Shown here: in pieces, positions 6,156 through 12,568 of the stretch | How positions within the stretch are numbered: position 1 is the first letter of the stretch | Layout: each line of letters starts with the position of its first letter | NCBI GenBank assembly: GCA_902761685.1 | Contig: CACWLI010000023.1 | Coordinates: 1-12,638 of the forward strand | Source of the DNA: an uncultured Erysipelotrichaceae bacterium | Lineage (GTDB): Bacteria; Bacillota_I; Bacilli_A; RF39; UBA660 | DNA: 12,638 nucleotides | Direction: 5' to 3' | The notes under the pieces: generated by a model | Database searches by the model: none | Told to the model about the DNA's origin: nothing | Seen by the model: the letters and a program-made list of their open reading frames with translations, nothing else | Position numbers and translations under genes: made by a program

Positions 6156-6947
6156 TTAATTAACTCCAAAACAATATGTATTTAAATCATCATTAATGCC
6201 ACACCATCCAACATTATTGTTACAAACTGCTGCTCCATCTGTTCCAATAAAACAGAATATTTTATTATCAGAGTGTTTACTATGTCCTTCTTCTGAACAT
6301 TCTAAATTACCATTATTTGGTATAACATCTTTATTCCATTTACCAGTATCAAAATCTTGATATTCACAAATCCATCCTACATTTTCAAATTGTTCTTTAT
6401 ATTTTTCTATATTATTCCAATCATTTGGTTTTATACATATTTCTTTATCATTAATATATGAACAAAGTTCACTATCTATTTTCTCATACTCAAATCCCAA
6501 ATCGTGAAGTATACACTTTATATTTACACCTTCACCTAAAGCAATCTCTGTTTTATTATCACATACTAATCCATTTTTAATTTGATCAGAAAAATACTTA
6601 TTAAAATCACTCTCACTATAATATCCATACAAATATGGTTCTCTTTCAAAATCATTATATAGTATTTCTATTATCTTTTCATTTGATTTTTCTTTTGTAA
6701 TTTTTTCTTTAATATAATAGTTATTATTTAAATCTTTAAAGTTATCTACTTTATTAGATATTGAACTCATTGTAAATTTTCCATTTCCTTCATATGAATA
6801 ATACTTTATAACACTTGTTTTTTCTTCGACTTTATTCTCACTTTTTTTGTTATCATTTGTTTCACTCTTATATAAAAATTTGTATACTCCAAATAATACT
6901 GTAAGTAATAAAATAATTATTATTAATAATTTAAATTCCTTTTTCAT
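6156..6947 (-). CDS. Membrane-anchored Cys-rich extracytoplasmic protein, 263 aa
   Basis: I do not recognise the family. An N-terminal MKKEFKLL followed by a long hydrophobic stretch (about residues 7-26) is a signal anchor or uncleaved signal peptide; no lipobox cysteine follows. A Lys/Glu/Asn linker (27-46) leads to an exported domain with exactly ten cysteines (129, 145, 162, 171, 194, 217, 232, 242, 249, 259). All lie in the second half, an even number that suggests disulfides. The C-terminal 80 residues are rich in Trp, Gly, Asn and Cys, for example NNNVGWCGIND. The start is supported by AGGTGA nine bases upstream, and the gene has its own promoter and terminator, so it is monocistronic. 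A pseudopilin or surface-binding role is imaginable but not shown. Confidence 0.78.
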   Translation of the reverse strand: MKKEFKLLIIIILLLTVLFGVYKFLYKSETNDNKKSENKVEEKTSVIKYYSYEGNGKFTMSSISNKVDNFKDLNNNYYIKEKITKEKSNEKIIEILYNDFEREPYLYGYYSESDFNKYFSDQIKNGLVCDNKTEIALGEGVNIKCILHDLGFEYEKIDSELCSYINDKEICIKPNDWNNIEKYKEQFENVGWICEYQDFDTGKWNKDVIPNNGNLECSEEGHSKHSDNKIFCFIGTDGAAVCNNNVGWCGINDDLNTYCFGVN

Positions 6948-6976
6948 ATCATCACCTATTCTTATAAAAGGATAAC

Positions 6977-7005
6977 ATAATATATTATTATTCTCAACAT
7001 TTCAA
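6977..7005 (-). promoter_or_regulatory. Promoter of the Cys-rich protein gene
   Basis: TTGAAA (7000-7005), a 17-base spacer and TATTAT (6977-6982) match a sigma-A promoter. Transcription would start near 6970, with a leader of about 23 bases. Confidence 0.65.
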
Positions 7006-7020
7006 TAAAATATTTACCAA

Positions 7021-7055
7021 AAAAAAAATAATTAGAATAGTTAATCTAATTATTT
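7021..7055 (-). terminator. Rho-independent terminator of the 185-aa gene
   Basis: Perfect 11-base arms (7026-7036 and 7045-7055) enclose an eight-base loop, followed on the minus strand by a run of T residues. It lies just past the stop codon at 7062. Confidence 0.8.
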
Positions 7056-7061
7056 AAAAAA

Positions 7062-7619
7062 TTATCTATTAATTAGTTTAGAAACTAATACATCTGCATC
7101 ATCATTTTCATCAGAATGTAGCGTTAAATATAAGTTTTCTAATCTACCTAATTCAATATTTCTTTTTAGTGTATCTTCAACATTCTTTTGTTGAAGAGCT
7201 AAAGCTTTATCAAACATTCCAACATATTCACAAAGATTATTTTTAACTGATATACTTGGACTTAAAGACATATAATAATCTTTTATTTCTTGTGTTGTTA
7301 CTTCTGTTACTATAGATTTATCTGAATACTCATCAAAATATAAACCATCAACTGGACCAACACTTTCTTTTATTCTTTCTAATAATGTTTCTTTACTTGT
7401 ATATGGATAATATGACACAATACTATTAAAACTACTACTTAATAAAGGATGAGTATATCCTCTATATAAATCTAGACCAGTTAATAATTCTTTAAAAATA
7501 GATGATTCATATCCAAAACCGTCTTCTGCTGAAATATTAGTAATAAGCTCAGCATATATTGGATATTTAAATGGTTCTTCTTTTAAAATAATCTTATAAA
7601 ATTTTCTTTTATTATACAT
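7062..7619 (-). CDS. Hypothetical soluble protein, 185 aa
   Basis: I do not recognise this protein. It lacks a signal peptide and membrane segments. The N-terminal half is mixed (FYKIILKEEPFKYPIYAELI), and the C-terminal third is helical and charged, ending in a repeated Leu/Glu pattern and an Asp/Glu patch. I chose the ATG at 7617-7619 rather than the in-frame ATG at 7638-7640: the A-and-G-rich ribosome binding site AAGGGGGA sits between the two, and the promoter's -10 (7654-7659) puts the transcript start near 7647, too close for the upstream ATG to be used. The gene is monocistronic, with its own promoter and terminator, next to two other unknown genes of similar style. Confidence 0.72.
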   Translation of the reverse strand: MYNKRKFYKIILKEEPFKYPIYAELITNISAEDGFGYESSIFKELLTGLDLYRGYTHPLLSSSFNSIVSYYPYTSKETLLERIKESVGPVDGLYFDEYSDKSIVTEVTTQEIKDYYMSLSPSISVKNNLCEYVGMFDKALALQQKNVEDTLKRNIELGRLENLYLTLHSDENDDADVLVSKLINR

Positions 7620-7653
7620 ATTAATTCTTTCCCCCTTCATTTATTGGTTTTTT

Positions 7654-7682
7654 ATTGTAACAAATAACACTTAAAATGTCAA
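7654..7682 (-). promoter_or_regulatory. Strong promoter of the 185-aa gene
   Basis: A perfect TTGACA (7677-7682), a 17-base spacer and TACAAT (7654-7659) preceded by TGT form an extended -10 promoter. The -35 box lies about seven bases past the stop codon of the gene ending at 7689, so this promoter sits at the very end of the preceding operon. Confidence 0.8.
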
Positions 7683-7688
7683 TTTAAA

Positions 7689-7892
7689 CTATTTCTTTAT
7701 TAGTTTTCTAGCATATTGAAATTGTCCTTGATGAACCGCATCTGCATTAACATTTTTTGCTAAATTAATTCTTTCATTAGCAATTCTTTCATTAGTTTCT
7801 GATATATTTATTTCAAATGTACCAGGCATTTTACTATCTCTAATATCTTTACCACTTTTTGTTAAATATGTTTTATCAATTACTATTTTCAT
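7689..7892 (-). CDS. Small hypothetical protein, 67 aa
   Basis: This is a 67-residue basic protein of unknown family. The first third looks like beta strands (KIVIDKTYLT, GTFEINIS) and the rest like one amphipathic helix (ERIANERINLAKNVNADAV) ending in Lys-rich residues. There is no signal peptide, membrane segment or cysteine. AGGAG seven bases before the ATG supports the start. It begins 13 bases after the stop of the 207-aa gene, so the two are almost certainly co-transcribed. No separate terminator is visible at its end; the next promoter follows directly. It could be a partner of its operon neighbour. Confidence 0.72.
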   Translation of the reverse strand: MKIVIDKTYLTKSGKDIRDSKMPGTFEINISETNERIANERINLAKNVNADAVHQGQFQYARKLIKK

Positions 7893-7905
7893 ATAAAAAC
7901 TCCTA

Positions 7906-8529
7906 TTATTTTAATATTTTACTATTATTAGATTTCCTAATATTCATCTCTAATTCTTTTAAATACCATTCATCATCAAATCTTTCTGCTATATTATTTA
8001 AAGTTCTAAAATCATCACTGTAACTATTTAATATATTACAATAACGATTACTATAATAAATATAATCTCTTATAAAACTATCATCCAAGATATGATTTCT
8101 TATTTTTTCTTTTTTATCATAACTTTCATATAATCTTATCTCTTCACTTAAATAATCTTCAAGATTAGTGTTTTCTGGAACATAAGTTCTATAACTATAG
8201 ACTTCACTACTATTACGAGGATTAAACAAATAAATGAAATCTTTCTTTACAATTCCATTTTCATTAATTTCAAGTGTTCTTCTATTTATACTATTTAAAA
8301 AATAACCAAAATATAAAAGATCTAAGCTACCATTTAGATGATATGTTGAACCTAATCTAAATTGAATACTATCATCCTTAATTAATTCACTTATTTGATA
8401 TAAAACCCAATAATGCTTTGTATTAGGCTCAATCATATATCCATTAATTTTAGCTAAATCTAAAAAAGTAAAATCCTTTTTATCATCACCAATTATTATT
8501 TTATCTTCACCGCGATATTTTATTTTCAT
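7906..8529 (-). CDS. Hypothetical soluble protein, 207 aa
   Basis: I do not recognise this protein. It has no signal peptide or membrane helix, and is rich in Tyr, Asn, Asp and Ser, for example YYSNRYCNILNSY. A mixed alpha/beta N-terminal half precedes a helical C-terminal half. I place the start at the ATG at 8527-8529: GGAG (8537-8540) lies seven bases upstream, and the -10 box at 8554-8559 predicts transcription from about 8547. The frame could extend five codons upstream to a TTG at 8542-8544, but that would be almost at the transcript end and before the ribosome binding site. It is the first gene of a two-gene unit with the 67-aa gene. Confidence 0.72.
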   Translation of the reverse strand: MKIKYRGEDKIIIGDDKKDFTFLDLAKINGYMIEPNTKHYWVLYQISELIKDDSIQFRLGSTYHLNGSLDLLYFGYFLNSINRRTLEINENGIVKKDFIYLFNPRNSSEVYSYRTYVPENTNLEDYLSEEIRLYESYDKKEKIRNHILDDSFIRDYIYYSNRYCNILNSYSDDFRTLNNIAERFDDEWYLKELEMNIRKSNNSKILK

Positions 8530-8553
8530 ATTTTTTCTCCACAATTAATGATT

Positions 8554-8582
8554 ATTATAAAAAAGAATCATTAAAAAAGCAA
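8554..8582 (-). promoter_or_regulatory. Promoter of the 207-aa/67-aa unit, overlapping a terminator
   Basis: TATAAT (8554-8559) is perfect. At 17 bases upstream is TTGCTT (8577-8582), which lies inside the 3' arm of the terminator of the previous gene. The -35 box and the terminator therefore share bases. The -10 region also lies between AATGATT and AATCATT, an imperfect inverted repeat (8547-8572). Confidence 0.5.
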
Positions 8583-8608
8583 TATAAAGTAAATCTTTAT
8601 ATTGCTTT
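8573..8608 (-). terminator. Strong terminator of the MATE-kinase fusion gene
   Basis: Perfect 14-base arms (8576-8589 and 8595-8608) enclose a five-base loop, followed on the minus strand by T residues. The outermost bases overlap the stop codon at 8607-8609. Confidence 0.85.
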
Positions 8609-10589
8609 ATTTATTATATGAAATAATTGTATTATTAATCATTTCTACTGTCTTTTCAATTCCAATTTTATCTACATTAATTGCCAAATCATAATTTTCA
8701 AATGAATTCCATTCTTTATCTGTAAAATGATTATAATGTTTAGCTCTTTGTTTATTAATTTTATTTATTTCTTTTTCTGCCTTAGATTTATCTAAACCAT
8801 AATATTTAACCGCTCTATTTACCTTAGATTTCATATCTGAATACAAAAATACTTTTATAACATCTTTTTTATCTTTTAAAGCATAATCAGCACATCTACC
8901 TACAATAACACATGATTCTTTTTGATATAGTTTTCTAATTATATTTTGTTCTGCAAGAAATATTAAATCATCGTTATTATCTATATAATTACCATTAGTC
9001 TTTTTTTGTTCTTCTTTTAAAATATATTCTTTTGATAAACCTGATTCCTTAGCAGTTAAAGATATTAATTCTTTATCATAAAAATTAACACCTAATTTAT
9101 CTGCTAATAATTTACCAACAAATCTTCCACCAGAACCATATTCTCTAGATATTGTAATTACAATATGTTTACCTTTATAACTACTAAGATTGTTTTCTAT
9201 ACTCTCTACATTTTCTATTTCTTTATTTATATTTAGTTTTTTGTATTCTGATAAGAATATAAAAATAGCAAGTATGAATGTCAAAGTATCAGCAATGATA
9301 CCTGCATATAAAACACCATATATTTTTAAATTAAATACTACGCCTAATAACAAAGCAAATGGTATAAATAATAAAATTTGTCGTGTAAAAGCAAGTAATG
9401 TTGATTTAAAAACTTTTCCTAATGATTGTAGTAATACACTAGTAGTCATTTCTAAAGCATTAAGTCCACAAAGTAATATAAATGTATGACACATTAATGT
9501 CGCAAATTCTATAAATAAATTATATGATGGATCTTTAATTGAAATAAATATTGAAGCTATTTGAGATGGGAATAATACGAATACTAAGTTAAAAATAATT
9601 CCTATTGTAAAATTAATTAACAAAACTTTTTTTAAAACTTCTTTAACTCTATCATAATTACCAGCACCATAATTAAATCCAACTATTGGTTGTGAACCAA
9701 TAGAAATACCTATTACAATAGATATATATATACTATTAACTTTTGAAATAACACCATATACAGAAAGCGGAACATCTGCTCCAAATTTAGTCAAAGCACC
9801 AAGACTGGTAATTATATTATTCATAAAAATAAATAATACTAATACTGTTGATTGTGTTATAAATGATGATAATCCAAGAGATATTATTCTAAATACATTT
9901 TTGTCTAATTTAAAATCATTTTTAGTTAATTTAACACTTTTTATTTTAAATAAATATATTATTGCCAATACAAATGATATTATCTGTCCTATAACTGTTG
10001 CTAACGCAGCTCCCTTTACTCCCATATTTAATACAAAAATAAATACAGGGTCTAAAATTATATTAATTATTGCACCAGTTATTAGCATTATCATTGAATA
10101 TTTTGGACTTCCATCAGCTCTAATAATATTTGATAAAGAAGAATAAATAATCATAAATGGTGCTCCCAAAACAATTATTCTTCCATAATCTAAAGCATAT
10201 GAATAAACATTCTTAGTACTTCCAAACCAATTAATCATATATGGTAATAATACATAAGAAATAATTGTTAATAATAAGGATAAAATAATTGTTAAAACAA
10301 TTGCTTGACCAATACTTTTAGCTGCTTCATCCTTTTTTCCATCACCTAGTTTTAATGAAAAAGATGCAGATCCACCAATACCAATTAATCCAGCAATAGC
10401 ACTCAAAATAATTATTAAAGGAAATAATACATTAGTAGCAGCATTTCCCAAAGAACCAACACCTTTGCCAATAAATATTTGATCAACAATATTATATACT
10501 GAATTAATCAAAGAACTAATTACACAAGGTATAGCAAATGCAAATAATAGTTTTGATATTTTTTCTTTTCCTAAATCTAATTTTTTCAT
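8607..10589 (-). CDS. MATE multidrug exporter fused to a cytidylate-kinase-like domain, 660 aa
   Basis: Residues 1 to about 450 form a complete MATE-family exporter, which uses a Na+ or H+ gradient to pump drugs or metabolites. It starts with KISKLLFAFAIPCVISS and has the family stretch YNIVDQIFIGKGVG, a GIGGSASFSLKLG loop, RADGSPKYSM, and a second half with the QPIVGFNYGAGNYDRVK signature. After a polar linker (about 450-472), residues 473-660 match the cytidylate-kinase-like (CLK) family: ISREYGSGGRFVGKLLADKLG as the glycine-rich nucleotide loop, VNFYDKELI, CVIVGRCADYA, and KQRAKHYNHFTDKEW. One uninterrupted frame covers both, with no sign of a frameshift. The kinase half would be cytoplasmic. 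AGAGGTG precedes the ATG. A long structured leader and a strong promoter lie upstream, and the gene ends in a strong terminator. Substrate and the reason for the fusion are unknown. Confidence 0.9.
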   Translation of the reverse strand: MKKLDLGKEKISKLLFAFAIPCVISSLINSVYNIVDQIFIGKGVGSLGNAATNVLFPLIIILSAIAGLIGIGGSASFSLKLGDGKKDEAAKSIGQAIVLTIILSLLLTIISYVLLPYMINWFGSTKNVYSYALDYGRIIVLGAPFMIIYSSLSNIIRADGSPKYSMIMLITGAIINIILDPVFIFVLNMGVKGAALATVIGQIISFVLAIIYLFKIKSVKLTKNDFKLDKNVFRIISLGLSSFITQSTVLVLFIFMNNIITSLGALTKFGADVPLSVYGVISKVNSIYISIVIGISIGSQPIVGFNYGAGNYDRVKEVLKKVLLINFTIGIIFNLVFVLFPSQIASIFISIKDPSYNLFIEFATLMCHTFILLCGLNALEMTTSVLLQSLGKVFKSTLLAFTRQILLFIPFALLLGVVFNLKIYGVLYAGIIADTLTFILAIFIFLSEYKKLNINKEIENVESIENNLSSYKGKHIVITISREYGSGGRFVGKLLADKLGVNFYDKELISLTAKESGLSKEYILKEEQKKTNGNYIDNNDDLIFLAEQNIIRKLYQKESCVIVGRCADYALKDKKDVIKVFLYSDMKSKVNRAVKYYGLDKSKAEKEINKINKQRAKHYNHFTDKEWNSFENYDLAINVDKIGIEKTVEMINNTIISYNK

Positions 10590-10617
10590 AAATTACACCT
10601 CTTATATCTTTTTTTTA

Positions 10618-10706
10618 GCATAAAAAATACGCAAGTCCTTATAAAATTGGAATTACGCATTAATGCTACTCATTCATAAGCAAGACTTAATATATTCTTC
10701 ACAACG
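10618..10706 (-). promoter_or_regulatory. Long foldable leader before the MATE-kinase gene
   Basis: The predicted transcript starts near 10706 and runs about 117 bases before the ATG, against about 10-35 for the neighbours. An extended hairpin forms from 10633-10642 pairing with 10676-10688 (two five-base helices with a three-base CAA bulge), GAAT/ATTC at 10650-10653 and 10672-10675, and the ten-base palindrome GCATTAATGC (10657-10666) at the tip. A second short stem pairs 10618-10622 with 10628-10632. I recognise no known riboswitch class and see no terminator with a U-tract. A six-codon ORF (MSSINA, 10653-10673) lies within it, without a ribosome binding site. Confidence 0.4.
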
Positions 10707-10712
10707 AAGTAA

Positions 10713-10741
10713 ATTATACAATAATTTCTCTTTATTTTCAA
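10713..10741 (-). promoter_or_regulatory. Strong promoter of the MATE-kinase gene
   Basis: TTGAAA (10736-10741), a 17-base spacer and a perfect TATAAT (10713-10718) form a good sigma-A promoter. It lies in the gap after the acetyltransferase gene, which has only a weak possible stem (AGTTAAT/ATTAACT) as a terminator, so read-through from upstream is also possible. Confidence 0.75.
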
Positions 10742-10778
10742 GTTAATTTAAATAATATTTCTTTATATTCTGATTAAC

Positions 10779-11522
10779 TTATTTTAACAATTTTTCAAAT
10801 GAATTTGCATTTAAAATTGTATTTGAAACAAACTTACCTTTATAAAAGTTTGCCCAGTTATTAAATACACATGGTGCATTTTTTGCTTTTTCTAACGAAT
10901 CTATTTTTATAAAATTTAATTTAATACCTTTATTTTTTGCATAATCAGATAATTCTTTTACTTCGTATTCTACATAAGGACATTCATTAGAATAATAAAT
11001 AGTAAAATCCTCGCTATCAATTTTCATCTTACGAACAGTATCACTAAATTTAGGAGTTTCAGATGTAGTAAAAGAAAGTGCCATTAATTCATAATCATTA
11101 ATTGTATCTACAACTTTAAATCCATAATGTTCAAAGAATTTCTTGTCTCCAATAAATGGTTTTTTCTTTTGTGAAACTAATGTACATATACCATTCATTT
11201 TTTTAGATTTAGCATCTTCAATTGCATATTTTAATAATTCTTTACCAATACCTTTTCCTTTAAAACTACCAGCAACCCATAAACAATAAATATACATATA
11301 ATTTTTTCCATTAACAGGAACCCAAGCTGTTTCAATTGGTTCATATTCAATAAAGATTTTACCTCTTGCATTTAGTTTTCTAAATACATGGCCATCTTTT
11401 AATTTACTTTTAATCCATTCTTTTTTCTTATCAACTCCACATTGATGTTTAGGATCACCTATTGCACAACAAATATGTTCTTCATCAATATTCTTTTCAT
11501 CTAAATTAATATACTCATTCAT
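10779..11522 (-). CDS. GNAT acetyltransferase with YoaP-type C-terminal domain, 247 aa
   Basis: This is a predicted acetyl-CoA-dependent N-acetyltransferase resembling Bacillus YoaP. The GNAT fold covers about residues 1-150, with motif A at YIYCLWVAGSFKGKGIGKEL (the KGKGIG loop binds acetyl-CoA) and KKFFEHYGFKVV as the later family signature. The C-terminal part (about 172-247) fits the YoaP-like, thioredoxin-like extension: TIYYSNECPYVEYEV with one cysteine (Cys181), then KIDSLEKAKNAPCVFNNW. The substrate is unknown. I start it at the ATG at 11520-11522, because AAGAGGTG lies just upstream; the in-frame ATG at 11544-11546 falls inside the -10 box and cannot be transcribed. The ribosome binding site region (AAGAGGTGTAATT) is nearly the same as that of the MATE gene downstream. 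Confidence 0.88.
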   Translation of the reverse strand: MNEYINLDEKNIDEEHICCAIGDPKHQCGVDKKKEWIKSKLKDGHVFRKLNARGKIFIEYEPIETAWVPVNGKNYMYIYCLWVAGSFKGKGIGKELLKYAIEDAKSKKMNGICTLVSQKKKPFIGDKKFFEHYGFKVVDTINDYELMALSFTTSETPKFSDTVRKMKIDSEDFTIYYSNECPYVEYEVKELSDYAKNKGIKLNFIKIDSLEKAKNAPCVFNNWANFYKGKFVSNTILNANSFEKLLK

Positions 11523-11544
11523 TTTAATTACACCTCTTATAATC

Positions 11545-11553
11545 ATTATACCA
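11545..11553 (-). promoter_or_regulatory. Extended -10 promoter of the acetyltransferase gene
   Basis: A perfect TATAAT (11545-11550) is preceded by TGG, the TGn extension. The -35 region is poor and lies within the hairpin of the upstream terminator. Transcription would begin near 11538, before the ATG at 11522. Confidence 0.6.
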
Positions 11554-11554
11554 C

Positions 11555-11581
11555 TAAAAAAGAGAATTTTAAAATTCTCTT
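11555..11581 (-). terminator. Palindromic terminator before the acetyltransferase gene
   Basis: A perfect 22-base palindrome (11560-11570 paired with 11571-11581) is followed on the minus strand by a T-run. It ends the mini-ORF unit or any read-through from the ABC operon. Its T-run is directly next to the -10 box of the acetyltransferase gene. Confidence 0.8.
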
Positions 11582-11645
11582 AATATGATAAAATTTAAAA
11601 TAAATATTAAAAATTTATTAATATTATTTTTTAATTACATTTACT

Positions 11646-11693
11646 TTAACAATTTACTAAAACACTTAAAATACCAATTATTAATTTTTTCAT
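11646..11693 (-). CDS. Mini-ORF for a 15-residue signal-peptide-like peptide
   Basis: The ORF encodes MKKLIIGILSVLVNC, a basic start followed by a hydrophobic stretch and a terminal Cys. An excellent AGGTGAT site lies just upstream of the ATG, unlike a random short frame, and the palindromic terminator follows about 65 bases after the stop. The other frames beyond the stop do not extend it. It may be the left-over start of a lost exported protein, or a real small hydrophobic peptide. I could not find a clear promoter, although the upstream region has several TATA-like boxes. Confidence 0.4.
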   Translation of the reverse strand: MKKLIIGILSVLVNC

Positions 11694-11770
11694 ACTATCA
11701 CCTATGAAACTGTATCGCTTTTCTTTTATAAATACTATATATTTTTTATATGTTATGTAATGTATTTATA

Positions 11771-11797
11771 AATAAAAAACACTAATTAATAGTGTTA
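11771..11797 (-). terminator. Rho-independent terminator of the ABC-2 permease gene
   Basis: AACACTA (11778-11784) pairs with TAGTGTT (11790-11796) around a five-base loop. On the minus strand the stem is followed by TTTTTTATTT. It lies about 40 bases past the permease stop codon. The rest of 11797-11836 holds nothing recognisable. Confidence 0.75.
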
Positions 11798-11836
11798 GTT
11801 TTTAAACGTCAAAATCGTAATATCTTAATATTATAA

Positions 11837-12568
11837 TTATTTATTATCACTAATCATTCTTTTTTTGAATACAATAATTGACAATAATAAAACTACTATA
11901 AAATAAATTAAAAATACTATTATATGAATAAGTGTTAAATTACTAAAATCATTGTGTAGTGTTCCTTGAATTATATTCAGACAAGCTTCAAATGGTAATG
12001 CTTTGCATATAAAATCAAATACTCCACCTATTACTTCTTTAGGAAAATACATACCACTAGTAAAGCATACCAATTGAACAATGATACTTCCTAGACCACC
12101 AGTTCCTTTTTCACTAACTAAACTACCAATTAGTATTCCAATTGATATAAATAAAATAGAAATAATCATTGATACTAATATAGTTGGTATTATACTTATG
12201 CTAAACTCTAATCCCATAATAATAGCAGCTAAAAAGAATAAAATATTTTGAATTAATACTATTGGTAACAATGATATTATATATCCTAAAATATAATCAC
12301 TTGATTTCATTGGAGATGTACCTAATCTAATTAAAAATGAAGATGTTCTATCTTTTGAAATAAGAGTTGCACTAAATAAAGTAATAAATGAAAAACCAAA
12401 TAATATAATTGATGGCGTAAAATTTTCTAACTTATAATTATCTGCTGGAATATCAAATTGTTGAAATATAAATAATAAGAATAATGGTAAAGCAATTTCA
12501 AATACTAAACTTAAAGGATCTCTAACTAGTTCCTTAAAGTTTCTTTTAGCAAAATTAATCATTCTCAT
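11837..12568 (-). CDS. ABC-2-type transporter permease, 243 aa
   Basis: This is the membrane half of an ABC-2 exporter. Six hydrophobic segments are visible at about 20-36, 52-70, 95-118, 124-150, 158-175 and 212-234, and between TM2 and TM3 is the typical SKDRTSSFLIRLGTSPMKS stretch, a family hallmark (cf. R-x-x-G-T-x-P). The basic N-terminus (MRMINFAKRNFKEL) precedes the first helix, as in other drug- or antibiotic-type permeases. Its start overlaps the ATPase stop codon (TAATG), with GGAGGTGA six bases upstream inside the ATPase gene, so translation is coupled. Likely substrates are drugs, antimicrobial peptides or lipids; the sequence does not tell which. Length is normal for a single-domain permease. 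Confidence 0.92.
   Translation of the reverse strand: MRMINFAKRNFKELVRDPLSLVFEIALPLFLLFIFQQFDIPADNYKLENFTPSIILFGFSFITLFSATLISKDRTSSFLIRLGTSPMKSSDYILGYIISLLPIVLIQNILFFLAAIIMGLEFSISIIPTILVSMIISILFISIGILIGSLVSEKGTGGLGSIIVQLVCFTSGMYFPKEVIGGVFDFICKALPFEACLNIIQGTLHNDFSNLTLIHIIVFLIYFIVVLLLSIIVFKKRMISDNK

Noticed and set aside
10618..10706. A known riboswitch class (guanidine, purine, preQ1, fluoride, SAM) in the MATE leader
   Set aside because: I looked for the conserved cores I remember, such as the guanidine-I GGUCCGAGAG-type stretch, ACGR loops, or the fluoride core, and found none. I kept it only as an unclassified structured leader.
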